From the NCBI GenBank assembly GCA_963780865.1, contig CAWADT010000027.1, positions 66,133 through 130,132 of the forward strand: a stretch of DNA of 64,000 nt, in the 5' to 3' direction. The notes under the pieces were generated by a model. That model did no database searches. It saw nothing but the letters and a program-made list of their open reading frames with translations, and had not been told where the DNA came from. This document shows, in pieces, positions 44,486 through 52,734 of the stretch. A program made the position numbers and the translations under genes. The stretch is from FEN-1073 sp963780865 (GTDB lineage: Bacteria; Chloroflexota; Anaerolineae; Anaerolineales; RBG-16-64-43). Position 1 is the first letter of the stretch; each line of letters begins with the position of its first letter.

Positions 44486-45571
44486 ATGTTGAATATTTTC
44501 CGACGAAAACCGGACCAAAGCGACAAGCTGATCGTCCTGCTCGCGTCGCGCGACCCGGATCCCAAACTGGTCGAAGTGCTGGCGGCGCGGCCCGAAATCA
44601 TCCTGCGCGAAACCTTCACCACGCGCGGTGTGATCCGCGGTTTGCCGGATGCCGACCTGGTGATCCTGGGCGACGTCATCCCGCTCTGGGATGTCGATCC
44701 CTCATTGATGCAACACACCCTCGAATCCACGAAAATTCCTGTCGCCGCCCCCGAGGGGATGCTGGCCAAACCGGAGGAATGGATCGCCACGGCCAGGCTG
44801 GCCAACCGGAAAAAACTCCAATACCTTCCAACGCGGTTTGTCCTGGTGAGCGGCTGGGCGGGGGGCGTGGGGAAATCCACCATCGCCCTGGCCATCGCCA
44901 AGCGCTTCCGCGAGCGAAACCTGCCCACCGCAATGCTCGAAGCCAACGAGGGCGGTTCGTATTTGGTGTCCCGCCTCGGTCCGCAGCTGCACTCGCTTTA
45001 CGATGTGATCACCGGAGAGGGCGAGGCTTCGGAATGGGAAGGAATTAAATTGCATCCAATCGACTATCGGGCGTCGCAGGTGCTTTCGGAAGACGCCCGC
45101 ATGCCGGATTTTCTGGCCGGGTTGAAGAAGGGATACACGCTGGTGGTGGTCGACGCCTCTCCCAACCATCCCTTCTGGCCGCGGCTGCTCGATTTGGCCA
45201 CCACCATTCTCGTCGTCTCCGCCCCGCGCGAGGAGTCGCTCTTTCAGGCTGAAACGCTGCTTAAGGAATTGCAGCCGGTGCGCGCCGCGCGGCCGGATCT
45301 GCACGTGCATTTGATTATGAACATGGTCAGAACGCTGGGCGAACGGATCGGCATGTCGGGGATGGTGGCCGCCAGCATACCGTATAACGAACGCATGGCC
45401 GCCCGTCTGGATTCTCGCTTCGCCGATCCAATCTTGAATTTGCTTTACCCGGGATGGATCGGCGGGGCCAATCCGAAAGCCGCGAAGAAACGGCCGCCGG
45501 TCGAAGAAAAGGAAACCAAACCGTTCGAGAAAAGCCGGCCGAAATGGTGGCCGTTTGGGAAGAAAGGATAG
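44486..45571 (+). CDS. TadZ/CpaE-like ParA-family ATPase
   Basis: 361 aa. Residues of about 1-110 form a receiver-like domain without an obvious phospho-acceptor consensus (LIVLLASRDPDPKLVEVLAA). The P-loop GWAGGVGKST is a deviant Walker A of the MinD/ParA group near residues 124-133, with VVVDASPNHPF as Walker B. The C-terminus is Lys/Pro-rich (RPPVEEKETKPFEKSRPKWW). TadZ localises the pilus machine at the pole. Third codon spacing and 3-base gap to the next gene show a tight operon. Confidence 0.85.
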   Translation: MLNIFRRKPDQSDKLIVLLASRDPDPKLVEVLAARPEIILRETFTTRGVIRGLPDADLVILGDVIPLWDVDPSLMQHTLESTKIPVAAPEGMLAKPEEWIATARLANRKKLQYLPTRFVLVSGWAGGVGKSTIALAIAKRFRERNLPTAMLEANEGGSYLVSRLGPQLHSLYDVITGEGEASEWEGIKLHPIDYRASQVLSEDARMPDFLAGLKKGYTLVVVDASPNHPFWPRLLDLATTILVVSAPREESLFQAETLLKELQPVRAARPDLHVHLIMNMVRTLGERIGMSGMVAASIPYNERMAARLDSRFADPILNLLYPGWIGGANPKAAKKRPPVEEKETKPFEKSRPKWWPFGKKG

Positions 45572-45574
45572 CCT

Positions 45575-46246
45575 ATGGCGCGTCGAATTTTTGAAGCCGT
45601 TGTGGGAATTGTCCTCCTGGTGGGGGCGTTCCTGCTCGCGTATTACTTCCAGCAATCCTATCAGAGCGGAGTGGAATACCAATCCATGCCGGTTCCGATC
45701 TCGGAGATTTCGCCCTACACGGTTCTGGACAATACAATGTTCGAGATGAAGGACTTTCCCCGGGCGCTCAACGGCGGATATGCCACGACCCTCAGCCAGC
45801 TTACCGGGCGGATGGCCAATTCCGTCATACCGGCCGGTTTGCCCGTTCCCCTCGTTTTGGTGAATACCACCGAGGAATCCCGGCTGGCCGATCCGTCTCT
45901 GGAAATACTTTCGATCCCCATCACGCCGCCTTCGGCGGTTGGCGGATTGGTGCGCGCGGGTGAACGGGTCAACATCTATCGGATCATTCCGCCGGGAGCC
46001 CAGGTCATTCCGATCGGTTCCACCACCGCCATCTCCGAACCGGTCACCCTGATCGCCGAAAATGTCCTGGTCGTGATGGGGCTCGGGGATGACGGCTCTC
46101 AGGCGGGAACGAACTCCACCGGGAAGGTGGTCCAGGCCAGAGTGCTGGTCCTGGCGGTGTCCAAGGACCAGTTGGATCCCGATATTAAACCTGATGGCGG
46201 AGACCAAAGGGGCCGCCATCATGTGGATCACGCTGGCACCCGTTAA
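45575..46246 (+). CDS. CpaB/RcpC-like pilus assembly protein (SAF domain), C-terminus frameshifted
   Basis: 223 aa as read. One N-terminal helix (VGIVLLVGAFLLAYYF), then an SAF-type beta-clip domain (GRMANSVIPAGLPVPLVLV) and an RcpC-like region (VGGLVRAGERVNIYRIIP). After AVSKDQLDP the given frame turns into DIKPDGGDQRGRHHVDHAGT, whereas skipping G at 46181 gives ILNLMAETKGAAIMWITLAP ending VKS and TAA at 46251-46253, exactly the usual CpaB C-terminus (AxxGxxxLxLxP). So the gene probably ends at 46253 and carries a one-base insertion or a sequencing error. Confidence 0.85.
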   Translation: MARRIFEAVVGIVLLVGAFLLAYYFQQSYQSGVEYQSMPVPISEISPYTVLDNTMFEMKDFPRALNGGYATTLSQLTGRMANSVIPAGLPVPLVLVNTTEESRLADPSLEILSIPITPPSAVGGLVRAGERVNIYRIIPPGAQVIPIGSTTAISEPVTLIAENVLVVMGLGDDGSQAGTNSTGKVVQARVLVLAVSKDQLDPDIKPDGGDQRGRHHVDHAGTR

Positions 46247-46280
46247 ATCTTAATTCACGATCGAGTAGTCAGGCGAAGCG

Positions 46281-47609
46281 ATGGCCAAGGACGAAACCTT
46301 CGGATTGCGGGAAATCGACCGCAAAGTGCTCCCAACCGTGCAGGAAAGCCTGGCGGAGCGGAAGATTCGGCCGCCCGACTGGCGGGATGAATCACCGGAA
46401 GCGCGGCAGAAATTCTTCGACGCCGTGCGCGGGATTTTGATCACGTATATCTCGCAGGCCGACCTGACCGAAACGGCGACCCGCCTGTGCGACGCGCTGA
46501 CCGGCGTGGGAATCCTCCAGCCCTTCCTGCGCCTTTCGGGCGTGGAAGAGATCTACGTCCGTGGAGACCGGGTGGCGGTGGAACGGAACGGAAGGCTGGA
46601 GCACTTCGGGGAACTCGCGCCAGCCGCGTATTTCGAGCAGATGATCCGCCGGGTGGCCGACGCCACCGGAAAACCGCTCAGCCCCCTCAACCTCACGCTG
46701 CTCGTGGATTTGCCCGGCGGGGAACGCTTTACCGCGCTCCTTCCGCCGCTCAGCGACGGGCCCGCCATCAACATCCGCTGCTTCGGGCGCAACGTGCGCG
46801 GACTGGCGGACCTCGAGCGGGTGGGCACGTTCCGCAAACACGCCCCGCTGGTCAGCGGTTCGCTTGACGATATTCGCGACCCCGACCTGCGCCGCAAAGT
46901 GGAATCGCAAACCTCGCCGGCGGCGCGTTTTCTCTCCTGGGTGATGGCCACGCTGGCCGGGAGCGTCGTCTTCGCCGGGCCGTTCAGTTCCGGCAAAACC
47001 ACGCTCTTCAACGCCCTCAGCGATTTCTTCCCGGTGGGAGATCCCATCGCGGTGCTGGAGACCTTCCGCGAGATTCAAATTAAACCCGAGGCGTTTACCA
47101 TGCGCGCGATCGCCCCGGCGGAGATCCTGCCCGGCGACACCCGGCGGATCACGATGGACGAAGTATTGAACATCGTCTACACGCGCGCCAATCCGCGCGC
47201 GATCATCCTGGGGGAGGTGGTTTCCCCGGGCGAGGCGCTCCAATTCCTGCGCGCGGCCAACCTCGGACGGCGGGCTTTCACCACGCTGCACGGCGGTTCG
47301 GTGGAGGCCGCGCTGCGGCGGTTGGAGGACCTCGCGCTCTCCGCCCAGGCGGGATTGGATATTCGCGCCGTCCGGGAAATGGTCGTCAGCGGGATCGATA
47401 TGGTGGTGCTGATGTCGCAAGCGGTGAACCCGACCGACCCGCGCGCGGTCGACCGTTTCGTGGCGGAAATCACGCGGATAGCCGACCTGGACGATAACGG
47501 GAATTACGTTCTGGAAACGCTGTACCGGGGAGTGGAAGGGTTCCACGCCGACCTTTATTCCAAAGCCTGGAAGGAAATCGCCGGCGGCGGAGCGGGAGGC
47601 GGGAAGTGA
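46281..47609 (+). CDS. TadA/CpaF-type pilus assembly ATPase
   Basis: 442 aa type II/IV secretion ATPase. N-terminal domain with FLRLSGVEEIYVRGDRVAVE, Walker A GPFSSGKTT near residue 234, Asp box and Walker B region ITMDEVLNIVYTRANPRAII LGEV, and His box FTTLHGGSVEAALRRLEDLA. CpaF/TadA drives Flp pilus assembly. The RxxxRP segment common in CpaF (RxxEIxRP) is diverged. ATP-binding residues are intact. Confidence 0.9.
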   Translation: MAKDETFGLREIDRKVLPTVQESLAERKIRPPDWRDESPEARQKFFDAVRGILITYISQADLTETATRLCDALTGVGILQPFLRLSGVEEIYVRGDRVAVERNGRLEHFGELAPAAYFEQMIRRVADATGKPLSPLNLTLLVDLPGGERFTALLPPLSDGPAINIRCFGRNVRGLADLERVGTFRKHAPLVSGSLDDIRDPDLRRKVESQTSPAARFLSWVMATLAGSVVFAGPFSSGKTTLFNALSDFFPVGDPIAVLETFREIQIKPEAFTMRAIAPAEILPGDTRRITMDEVLNIVYTRANPRAIILGEVVSPGEALQFLRAANLGRRAFTTLHGGSVEAALRRLEDLALSAQAGLDIRAVREMVVSGIDMVVLMSQAVNPTDPRAVDRFVAEITRIADLDDNGNYVLETLYRGVEGFHADLYSKAWKEIAGGGAGGGK

Positions 47610-48529
47610 ACTTCAGCCCATACCTGGTTCTGACAGCCGCCGCCGCCGCGTTTGGAATCGGGATTTTCCTTTTCGGACACGGTCTTCTACTGGCCGCCGA
47701 GGATTTGCTCTTCGGCTTGTGGGGATGGCTCCTGCGGATCTTCCGACCAAGCGCCCATCGCCTGCGGCAGATGGCGCAGGAATCGCGGTCTCCGCGGATC
47801 GTGCCGACCGGGGCGCGGCGGAACGTCGGCTCGATGATCATCCTGCCCATCTTGCGCTATCCCTTTCCTATTTTAGTGGCTCTCATTCTCGCACTCTGGA
47901 TCCACGATTGGCTGCTTTCCCCGATCATGATCGTCGTGGGCGCGGTGATATCCGCCTCGCTCTTTACGCGCTTGAGCCGGAGGTTCTACAACCAGATTAC
48001 CGATGAGCTGGAAATGCTGATCTTGCAATTCGTCTCGCGCTACCCGCTTCGGAATTCGGTCGCGACGGCCCTTTCGGAAGCGGCGGACCAGCTCCCGAAA
48101 GGATCCCTGCGCAACGCCGCCGCGAGCACCGCCACCCGCCTGAAGCTGCAGGATGGCACCAATCCCTATCGCGACCTCCTGGCGATACCCCATCCCGTGG
48201 CGCGGCGGTTCGCCGGCGTGCTGATGCGCGCCGGTTTTGCCTCGCCGGAGGTTTTTCTGGATCTGCTCGGGCAGTTGCGCAAGGATACCGAATCCCGGCG
48301 CGAACTTCAGCAAAGGGTGCGCAGGGATCTGTCGTTGAAATCCGCGACCATCACCATTTTGCAGGTTGTATTGATCCTCAGCCTGGTCGCCGCGGCTTTG
48401 CTCCCCGCATGGAAAACCTATTACACGGGGTCGGTCAGCAACCGGGTGGTCTACCTGGCGATGGTCGTAACGGGCGTGGTCGGAACGGTGATCGGAGAGA
48501 ATGAAGTGCGGTTCCTGGAGGAATTTTAA
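47606..48529 (+). CDS. TadB-like inner-membrane pilus assembly protein
   Basis: 307 aa from a GTG overlapping the tadA stop. Membrane helices near 10-45, 80-115 and at the C-terminus (ITILQVVLILSLVAAALLPA, VYLAMVVTGVVGTVIG) flank a T2SF cytoplasmic domain (LEMLILQFVSRYPLRNSVAT, LRKDTESRRELQQRVRRDLS). It forms the platform with TadC. Confidence 0.82.
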   Translation: MNFSPYLVLTAAAAAFGIGIFLFGHGLLLAAEDLLFGLWGWLLRIFRPSAHRLRQMAQESRSPRIVPTGARRNVGSMIILPILRYPFPILVALILALWIHDWLLSPIMIVVGAVISASLFTRLSRRFYNQITDELEMLILQFVSRYPLRNSVATALSEAADQLPKGSLRNAAASTATRLKLQDGTNPYRDLLAIPHPVARRFAGVLMRAGFASPEVFLDLLGQLRKDTESRRELQQRVRRDLSLKSATITILQVVLILSLVAAALLPAWKTYYTGSVSNRVVYLAMVVTGVVGTVIGENEVRFLEEF

Positions 48530-49335
48530 TGAGCTTCCGCGTTGTCTCCTGGCTGATTTTTATTTTTACGGGAGTGGGAGCGGCGCTCGTCCTGTTCAGC
48601 CTGTATGGTTTCTTGCGGGAATTGATGTTCTGGGTGGGTAAACCGCGCGGAATCCTAAGCCGAGCCTCGGCCATGGCCGCCCGCGCCAACATTAAAAGCA
48701 AACCCGGTTTCTGGATGGGGACGGAATTCCCTTGGGTGACGGCTTACCTTCTCACCGCGCCGGCGTTGGTCCTGCTTTGGTTCGCCCTGGAAGGCATGTC
48801 CTTTCAGATGCTTTCTTTTGTGGTCTTGCTCTTCCCGGTGTTGGTTCGAAGCTGGATCCTCCGGCAGAAAAGGCGCGAGGCCGCGAATGAAATCCGGCAA
48901 TTTCTCGTCGAGCTTCGCCTGCAGATTTCCTCCGGAGGAACCTTGCGGCCGGCTCTCCAAGCGGTGGGGCAATACGGCCCGCCCAATCTGGGCCGGTTGT
49001 TGCGGGGAAGGCTGGCCAGCCAGGATAACGGGGCGCAGGTGCTGCGGAGACTGGCTGAGGATACCGGCAGCCGCTGGCTTGACGACGTGGCCGGCCGCGC
49101 GGAAGCGGCCCAGGATGGCATGCTGAACCTTGACGAAGCGGTGACCCAGTCGATCCAGCGGGTCACGGATGAAATGGACACCGAAGTCCGCGAAGAATTG
49201 CAGAAAATTCCAACGCGTTTGGTGGTTATCGTTGCCCCGCTTCTGCTCGGGCCGGCGCTCGCCATTTTAGTGTTTCCGGTCGTGGCGCGGACGATCGCCA
49301 GCCTGGAAGGAATAACCTTTTTTGGGAGCTTTTAA
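48529..49335 (+). CDS. TadC-like inner-membrane pilus assembly protein
   Basis: 268 aa; its ATG overlaps the previous TAA by one base. Helices at residues of about 5-30 and 60-100, T2SF domain (EIRQFLVELRLQISSGGTLR, ALQAVGQYGPPNLGRLLRGR, RVTDEMDTEVREELQKIPTR) and two C-terminal helices (VVIVAPLLLGPALAILVFPV). Partner of TadB. The 160 bases after it separate the machine genes from the pilins. Confidence 0.82.
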   Translation: MSFRVVSWLIFIFTGVGAALVLFSLYGFLRELMFWVGKPRGILSRASAMAARANIKSKPGFWMGTEFPWVTAYLLTAPALVLLWFALEGMSFQMLSFVVLLFPVLVRSWILRQKRREAANEIRQFLVELRLQISSGGTLRPALQAVGQYGPPNLGRLLRGRLASQDNGAQVLRRLAEDTGSRWLDDVAGRAEAAQDGMLNLDEAVTQSIQRVTDEMDTEVREELQKIPTRLVVIVAPLLLGPALAILVFPVVARTIASLEGITFFGSF

Positions 49336-49498
49336 GGCCATTAAACGCGAATTTTGGGGATAACTAATGATGATTTTATACCCATAACGAAGGCGCGCTG
49401 ATATTATATGACTAATCAGGGGGCCGGAGAACGAAGATTTTAGCAAGAGCAATCATCATACCGCCGGGAACATCCGGTGATAGAAAGGAGATAAAGCC

Positions 49499-49663
49499 AT
49501 GTTCAAGAAAATGCAAGGCGCCAGCTTGGTGGAATGGATCGTCGTGGTCGTGATCGTCGTCGCAGTTCTTGGTGCCGCCGCGATGGGCATCGTAACGATC
49601 ACCAACGGCAAGTCGGGCGAGGCTGGGGCTTGGATCAACGGATTGACTGTTCCCGCTCCGTAA
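49499..49663 (+). CDS. Flp-family pilin, first of three
   Basis: 54 aa, below usual ORF cut-offs, after AGAAAGGAG. Leader MFKKMQG, then ASLVEWIVVVVIVVAVLGAA: cleavage after Gly places Glu at mature position 5, as in type IV and Flp pilins, followed by a single hydrophobic helix and a short C-terminal tail (KSGEAGAWINGLTVPAP). Position directly after tadC supports a structural pilin. Confidence 0.82.
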   Translation: MFKKMQGASLVEWIVVVVIVVAVLGAAAMGIVTITNGKSGEAGAWINGLTVPAP

Positions 49664-49814
49664 GTCTTCTACTTTCGACCCTTGGTTTTCCGGTTCGCCC
49701 GCGGGTACGGCGGCGGGCTGCGGAAAGGCTCGGATCCTTGAATCGGATGGGTGGTATCCTGAACTTGGAAACCATCCATCCGATAAAGGATTCTAGGACA
49801 GGAAAAGGAAACCC

Positions 49815-49928
49815 ATGCTTGCAGACCGCAGGGGAGCCGAACTCGTCGAATGGATCGTCACGGTCGTCATCGTCGTGACCATCATCGGCACGTCGGTCTA
49901 CGCGCTTTTTTCAATCCATCGGGCATAA
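49815..49928 (+). CDS. Flp-family pilin, second of three (very short)
   Basis: 37 aa with AAAAGGAAACCC upstream. MLADRRG then AELVEWIVTVVIVVTIIGTS: the same Gly-cleavage site and Glu at +5. The tail is only about ten residues, so this may be a minor or priming subunit. Lies 150 bases after the first pilin. Confidence 0.72.
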   Translation: MLADRRGAELVEWIVTVVIVVTIIGTSVYALFSIHRA

Positions 49929-49991
49929 ATTTGATGTTTTAAATAACTCCGTCCAATAATCCGGCGAGGCGGCCGGTCGAGGAGCAGTTTC

Positions 49992-50138
49992 ATGTTGCGA
50001 GAAATCCGGGGAGCAAGCCTAGTAGAATATGTAGTGCTGGTCGTCCTGCTGATTGCGCTCATCGGCGGGGGGCTGGTGACATTATCCCGCCTCATTTCAA
50101 ACAAGCTGCAAAATGTCAACGTCGACCTCGGTTCCTAG
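49992..50138 (+). CDS. Flp-family pilin, third of three
   Basis: 48 aa. MLREIRG then ASLVEYVVLVVLLIALIGGG, with the classical Glu-Tyr pair of Flp pilins (the other two have Glu-Trp), and tail TLSRLISNKLQNVNVDLGS. This copy is closest to canonical Flp and is the best candidate for the major subunit. Confidence 0.8.
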   Translation: MLREIRGASLVEYVVLVVLLIALIGGGLVTLSRLISNKLQNVNVDLGS

Positions 50139-50670
50139 GGAACGGAAAATACCGCCGGCATATGCGAGCGGAGCGGGGGATCCGACGCGATGCATCGGTC
50201 CCGGATTCTATTCATTCAGGATTCGCAATTCCATTCGAGTTCGAAATCATTTCCAGCGCGGACAAGCCACGCTGGAAATTCTGATTGTCCTGCTCATCCT
50301 GATCCCGTTGATTTTCGGGGGAATTGAGCTCTCGCGCGGCGTGGCCGTGCGCTCGGCGCTGGACAGCGGCGTGAGTGTGATGGTCCAAGCCGTATCGATC
50401 GATCCCAATCAGTGGGGCTGGTCGGCAGTCGTCGTTCAGGAAACCGTCGACCAGAATGTGTTCGGGAGCGCCGGATTGGATCCGACGGTACATCTGGCGG
50501 CTGTAGATATTAACTCTATACCGATCGACGATCTCACCACGCAGCCCTTTGGCACGGCATTTTGCATCGTTGGGTCGATCGGATATTCCCCGCTGATTCC
50601 CCTGGTGCCGACTTCGCCGATCACGATTAAGGTTACGCATTGCGGGATCATCCAAAAACTCGACACATGA
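50113..50670 (+). CDS. TadE-like pseudopilin
   Basis: 185 aa if begun at the ATG at 50113 (inside the third pilin); the real start is uncertain because the first 45 residues look non-coding and no other ATG/GTG is well placed. The TadE domain is FQRGQATLEILIVLLILIPL followed by IFGGIELSRGVAVRSALDSG, a helix with Glu after a Gln-Ala cleavage zone. The extracellular part is about 120 aa with two Cys. TadE/TadF pseudopilins are needed for Flp pilus biogenesis. Confidence 0.7.
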   Translation: MSTSTSVPRERKIPPAYASGAGDPTRCIGPGFYSFRIRNSIRVRNHFQRGQATLEILIVLLILIPLIFGGIELSRGVAVRSALDSGVSVMVQAVSIDPNQWGWSAVVVQETVDQNVFGSAGLDPTVHLAAVDINSIPIDDLTTQPFGTAFCIVGSIGYSPLIPLVPTSPITIKVTHCGIIQKLDT

Positions 50671-50745
50671 TGAACAACGGATGCAGACCCTCGACAGTCA
50701 TTTATCCGACGCGCTCTCCGAACGCGGAGAGCTTACCGTGGACAG

Positions 50746-51303
50746 GTGCTCATTTTAGCGGTCGTCATCATTCTGCTCTTTATCTTCGCGGCAACCGCAT
50801 TGCTCGACGTATTCAATTTGGAGGTAGCCCGGAACTGGGGTTATCGGGTGGCGCAGGATGCGGCGATAGCCGGCTCAACGTACACCCCGACGCGCTGGGT
50901 TTTCTTCCAGCCGACGGTCGATCCGCTGGCGGATACGCCCACGCCCAGGCCGGATGGATGCATGGCTTCGCTGCCCGTTCAATTAAATGGGGTGGACGAT
51001 GCGAAAAGCGCGGCGGAAGATATGCTTAAGCACGAAATGGCCCTGCGGGGGATTGCCCCAAGTCAGTATGACTATGACATTCGCGTTCTGCCGGACGTAA
51101 ACGGCGGGACGATGGTTAATTTTCCGCCGGTTCCGGTGCGTCTGGGGGCACTCCGCGGGAATTGGTCGTCCGCCCATGCGGCGGTGGGCGTGTATCTCAG
51201 TTTCCGCGTCAGCACCTTTATGATGTCGATCGTCGGGCGCTCCACGGTGGAAATCCACGTATTCGCCGCCGCCGAAGTGGCGCCGCCGGCGGAATGCCCA
51301 TGA
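50746..51303 (+). CDS. TadG-like pilus-associated protein (start unclear)
   Basis: 185 aa from a GTG. The helix RGQVLILAVVIILLFIFAAT begins three codons upstream of that GTG, and TadG proteins start with such a RRRGQV segment, so the true N-terminus is upstream; the frame is open back to 50674 but has no ATG, GTG or TTG there. A small indel between 50681 and 50745 may have removed the start. The ectodomain has no von Willebrand motif visible. Next gene overlaps by ATGA. Confidence 0.62.
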   Translation: MLILAVVIILLFIFAATALLDVFNLEVARNWGYRVAQDAAIAGSTYTPTRWVFFQPTVDPLADTPTPRPDGCMASLPVQLNGVDDAKSAAEDMLKHEMALRGIAPSQYDYDIRVLPDVNGGTMVNFPPVPVRLGALRGNWSSAHAAVGVYLSFRVSTFMMSIVGRSTVEIHVFAAAEVAPPAECP

Positions 51304-51650
51304 ACGGATTGCATGCGATGAAACTCCGATCCACGACCGTCCGGGTCGTCGCGGCGCTGGCGATCGTCCTGCTGCTCTTCACGGCAGTGCCGGTCCGCGC
51401 GGCGATCAGCCTGCAGTCGGCGTGGGCCACCATTTACTCGGGAGCCGCCTTTCCCGGAACGTATTCGTACACAGTCGCCGCGGGCGCCAATCGCATGCTG
51501 GTTGTGGGGGTATCGTCGTCCTTGAGCGCCACTCCCGGCGCGACCCAGACGGCGACCGTGACTTATGGTGGACAAAACCTGACGCAGGTCGTGGGGGACG
51601 GCGCGACTTCAAAGCATAACGCACACCTATCTGTTTTATTTACAGGATAG
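51300..51650 (+). CDS. secreted repeat adhesin, N-terminal fragment (frameshifted)
   Basis: 116 aa; ATG overlaps the TadG stop. Signal peptide to about residue 35 (RVVAALAIVLLLFTAVPVRA). Then the first half of a beta-rich domain: AWATIYSGAAFPGTYSYTVA, ANRMLVVGVSSSLSATPGAT, YGGQNLTQVVGDG. The frame is lost at ACTTCAAAG (near 51610); the second domain copy reads ACTCAAAG there, so one T is extra. Begins a 2.9-kb reading that was probably a single gene to 54177. Confidence 0.65.
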   Translation: MNGLHAMKLRSTTVRVVAALAIVLLLFTAVPVRAAISLQSAWATIYSGAAFPGTYSYTVAAGANRMLVVGVSSSLSATPGATQTATVTYGGQNLTQVVGDGATSKHNAHLSVLFTG

Positions 51651-51685
51651 CCGGAATCCAGAACGCCACTTCGCAGAACCTCATC

Positions 51686-52084
51686 GTGACCGTTACGGGG
51701 GGAACCACACGATGGAATTATGTATACGCCGCCGTGTACGCGGGCGTGGACCAATCCGGAAGTCCCATTACCAACTCGCAGAATTACAACAGTCTGGCGA
51801 CCCAGGCCGCGGCGGTCGGCCCCTTTGCGACGGCACTGACGATCGGGAACGGCGATCAGGCGGTGGAAATCATCAACCTGACCAGGACCGCTACCCCGGC
51901 CCGCACGATGACCACCTGGGCCGCCAACTGGTCCTCTCCAGCTGGTCCAAACAGCTCTGCTGTATTTACTTCATTCATATATTGCAACGAACAACACGAT
52001 AAGCACCACCACTTCCCAGCACACTGCGAGCGGCACTGCTTATCGATCCATGTCCGCCATGAGCATAAAACCCCTCATTCGTAA
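51686..52084 (+). CDS. repeat adhesin, fragment 2 (rest of first domain copy)
   Basis: Same domain continued in another frame: TVTGGTTRWNYVYAAVYAGV, ATALTIGNGDQAVEIINLTR, ARTMTTWAANWSS. The frame already matches from about 51654 (AGIQNATSQNLIV) after a second extra base (GATAGCC versus GATACC in copy 2). A third slip near 51985 (ATATATTGCAACG) changes the tail from NNTISTTTSQHTASGTAYRS to a His-rich nonsense end. Confidence 0.55.
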   Translation: MTVTGGTTRWNYVYAAVYAGVDQSGSPITNSQNYNSLATQAAAVGPFATALTIGNGDQAVEIINLTRTATPARTMTTWAANWSSPAGPNSSAVFTSFIYCNEQHDKHHHFPAHCERHCLSIHVRHEHKTPHS

Positions 52085-52619
52085 GCCCGCAGCGGATTGG
52101 TCCACCGTATACTCGGGCGCCGCTTTTCCCGGAACGTATTCCTATACAGTTACTGCGGGCGTCGGGCGCATGCTGGTCGTGGCGGTATCATCGTCATTCA
52201 GCGCGTCTCCGGGCGCGACACAGACGGCGACCGTCACATATGGTGGACAAAACCTAACGCAGGTCGTGGGGGACGGCACAACTCAAAGCATAACGCACAC
52301 CTATTTGTTTTATCTACAGGATACCGGCATCCAGAATGCCACTTCGCAGAACCTCGTCGTGACGGTCACAGGTGGAACCACGAGATGGAATTATGTTTAC
52401 GCCGCAGTGTACGCGGGCGTTGATCAATCCGCCAATCCGATAACGGATTCTCAAAATCTCAACAGTCTGGCGACCCAGGCCGCAGCGGTCGGACCTTTTG
52501 CAACGGCCCTGACGATAGGGAGCGGCGACCAGGCGGTGGAAATCATCAACCTGACCAGGACCATTACCCCGGCCCGCACGATGACCACCTGGGCCGCCAA
52601 CTGGTCCTCCGCGCATTAG
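52050..52619 (+). CDS. repeat adhesin, fragment 3 (second domain copy)
   Basis: 189 aa, intact over the complete second copy of the domain: DWSTVYSGAAFPGTYSYTVT to ARTMTTWAANWSSAH, about 80% identical to the first by eye. It contains no catalytic motif I recognise; the fold looks like a beta-sandwich. Ends at a TAG that arises from an indel relative to copy 1; the next frame continues LGPNSSTGGFTSAYAAADNT. Confidence 0.6.
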   Translation: MSAMSIKPLIRKPAADWSTVYSGAAFPGTYSYTVTAGVGRMLVVAVSSSFSASPGATQTATVTYGGQNLTQVVGDGTTQSITHTYLFYLQDTGIQNATSQNLVVTVTGGTTRWNYVYAAVYAGVDQSANPITDSQNLNSLATQAAAVGPFATALTIGSGDQAVEIINLTRTITPARTMTTWAANWSSAH

Positions 52620-52734
52620 GACCAAATAGCTCCACCGGCGGCTTTACCTCCGCCTATGCCGCCGCGGACAACACATCAGGCACCACCACTTCCCGCATAC
52701 CGCGAGCGGCACTTGCTACAGCTCCATATCGGCC

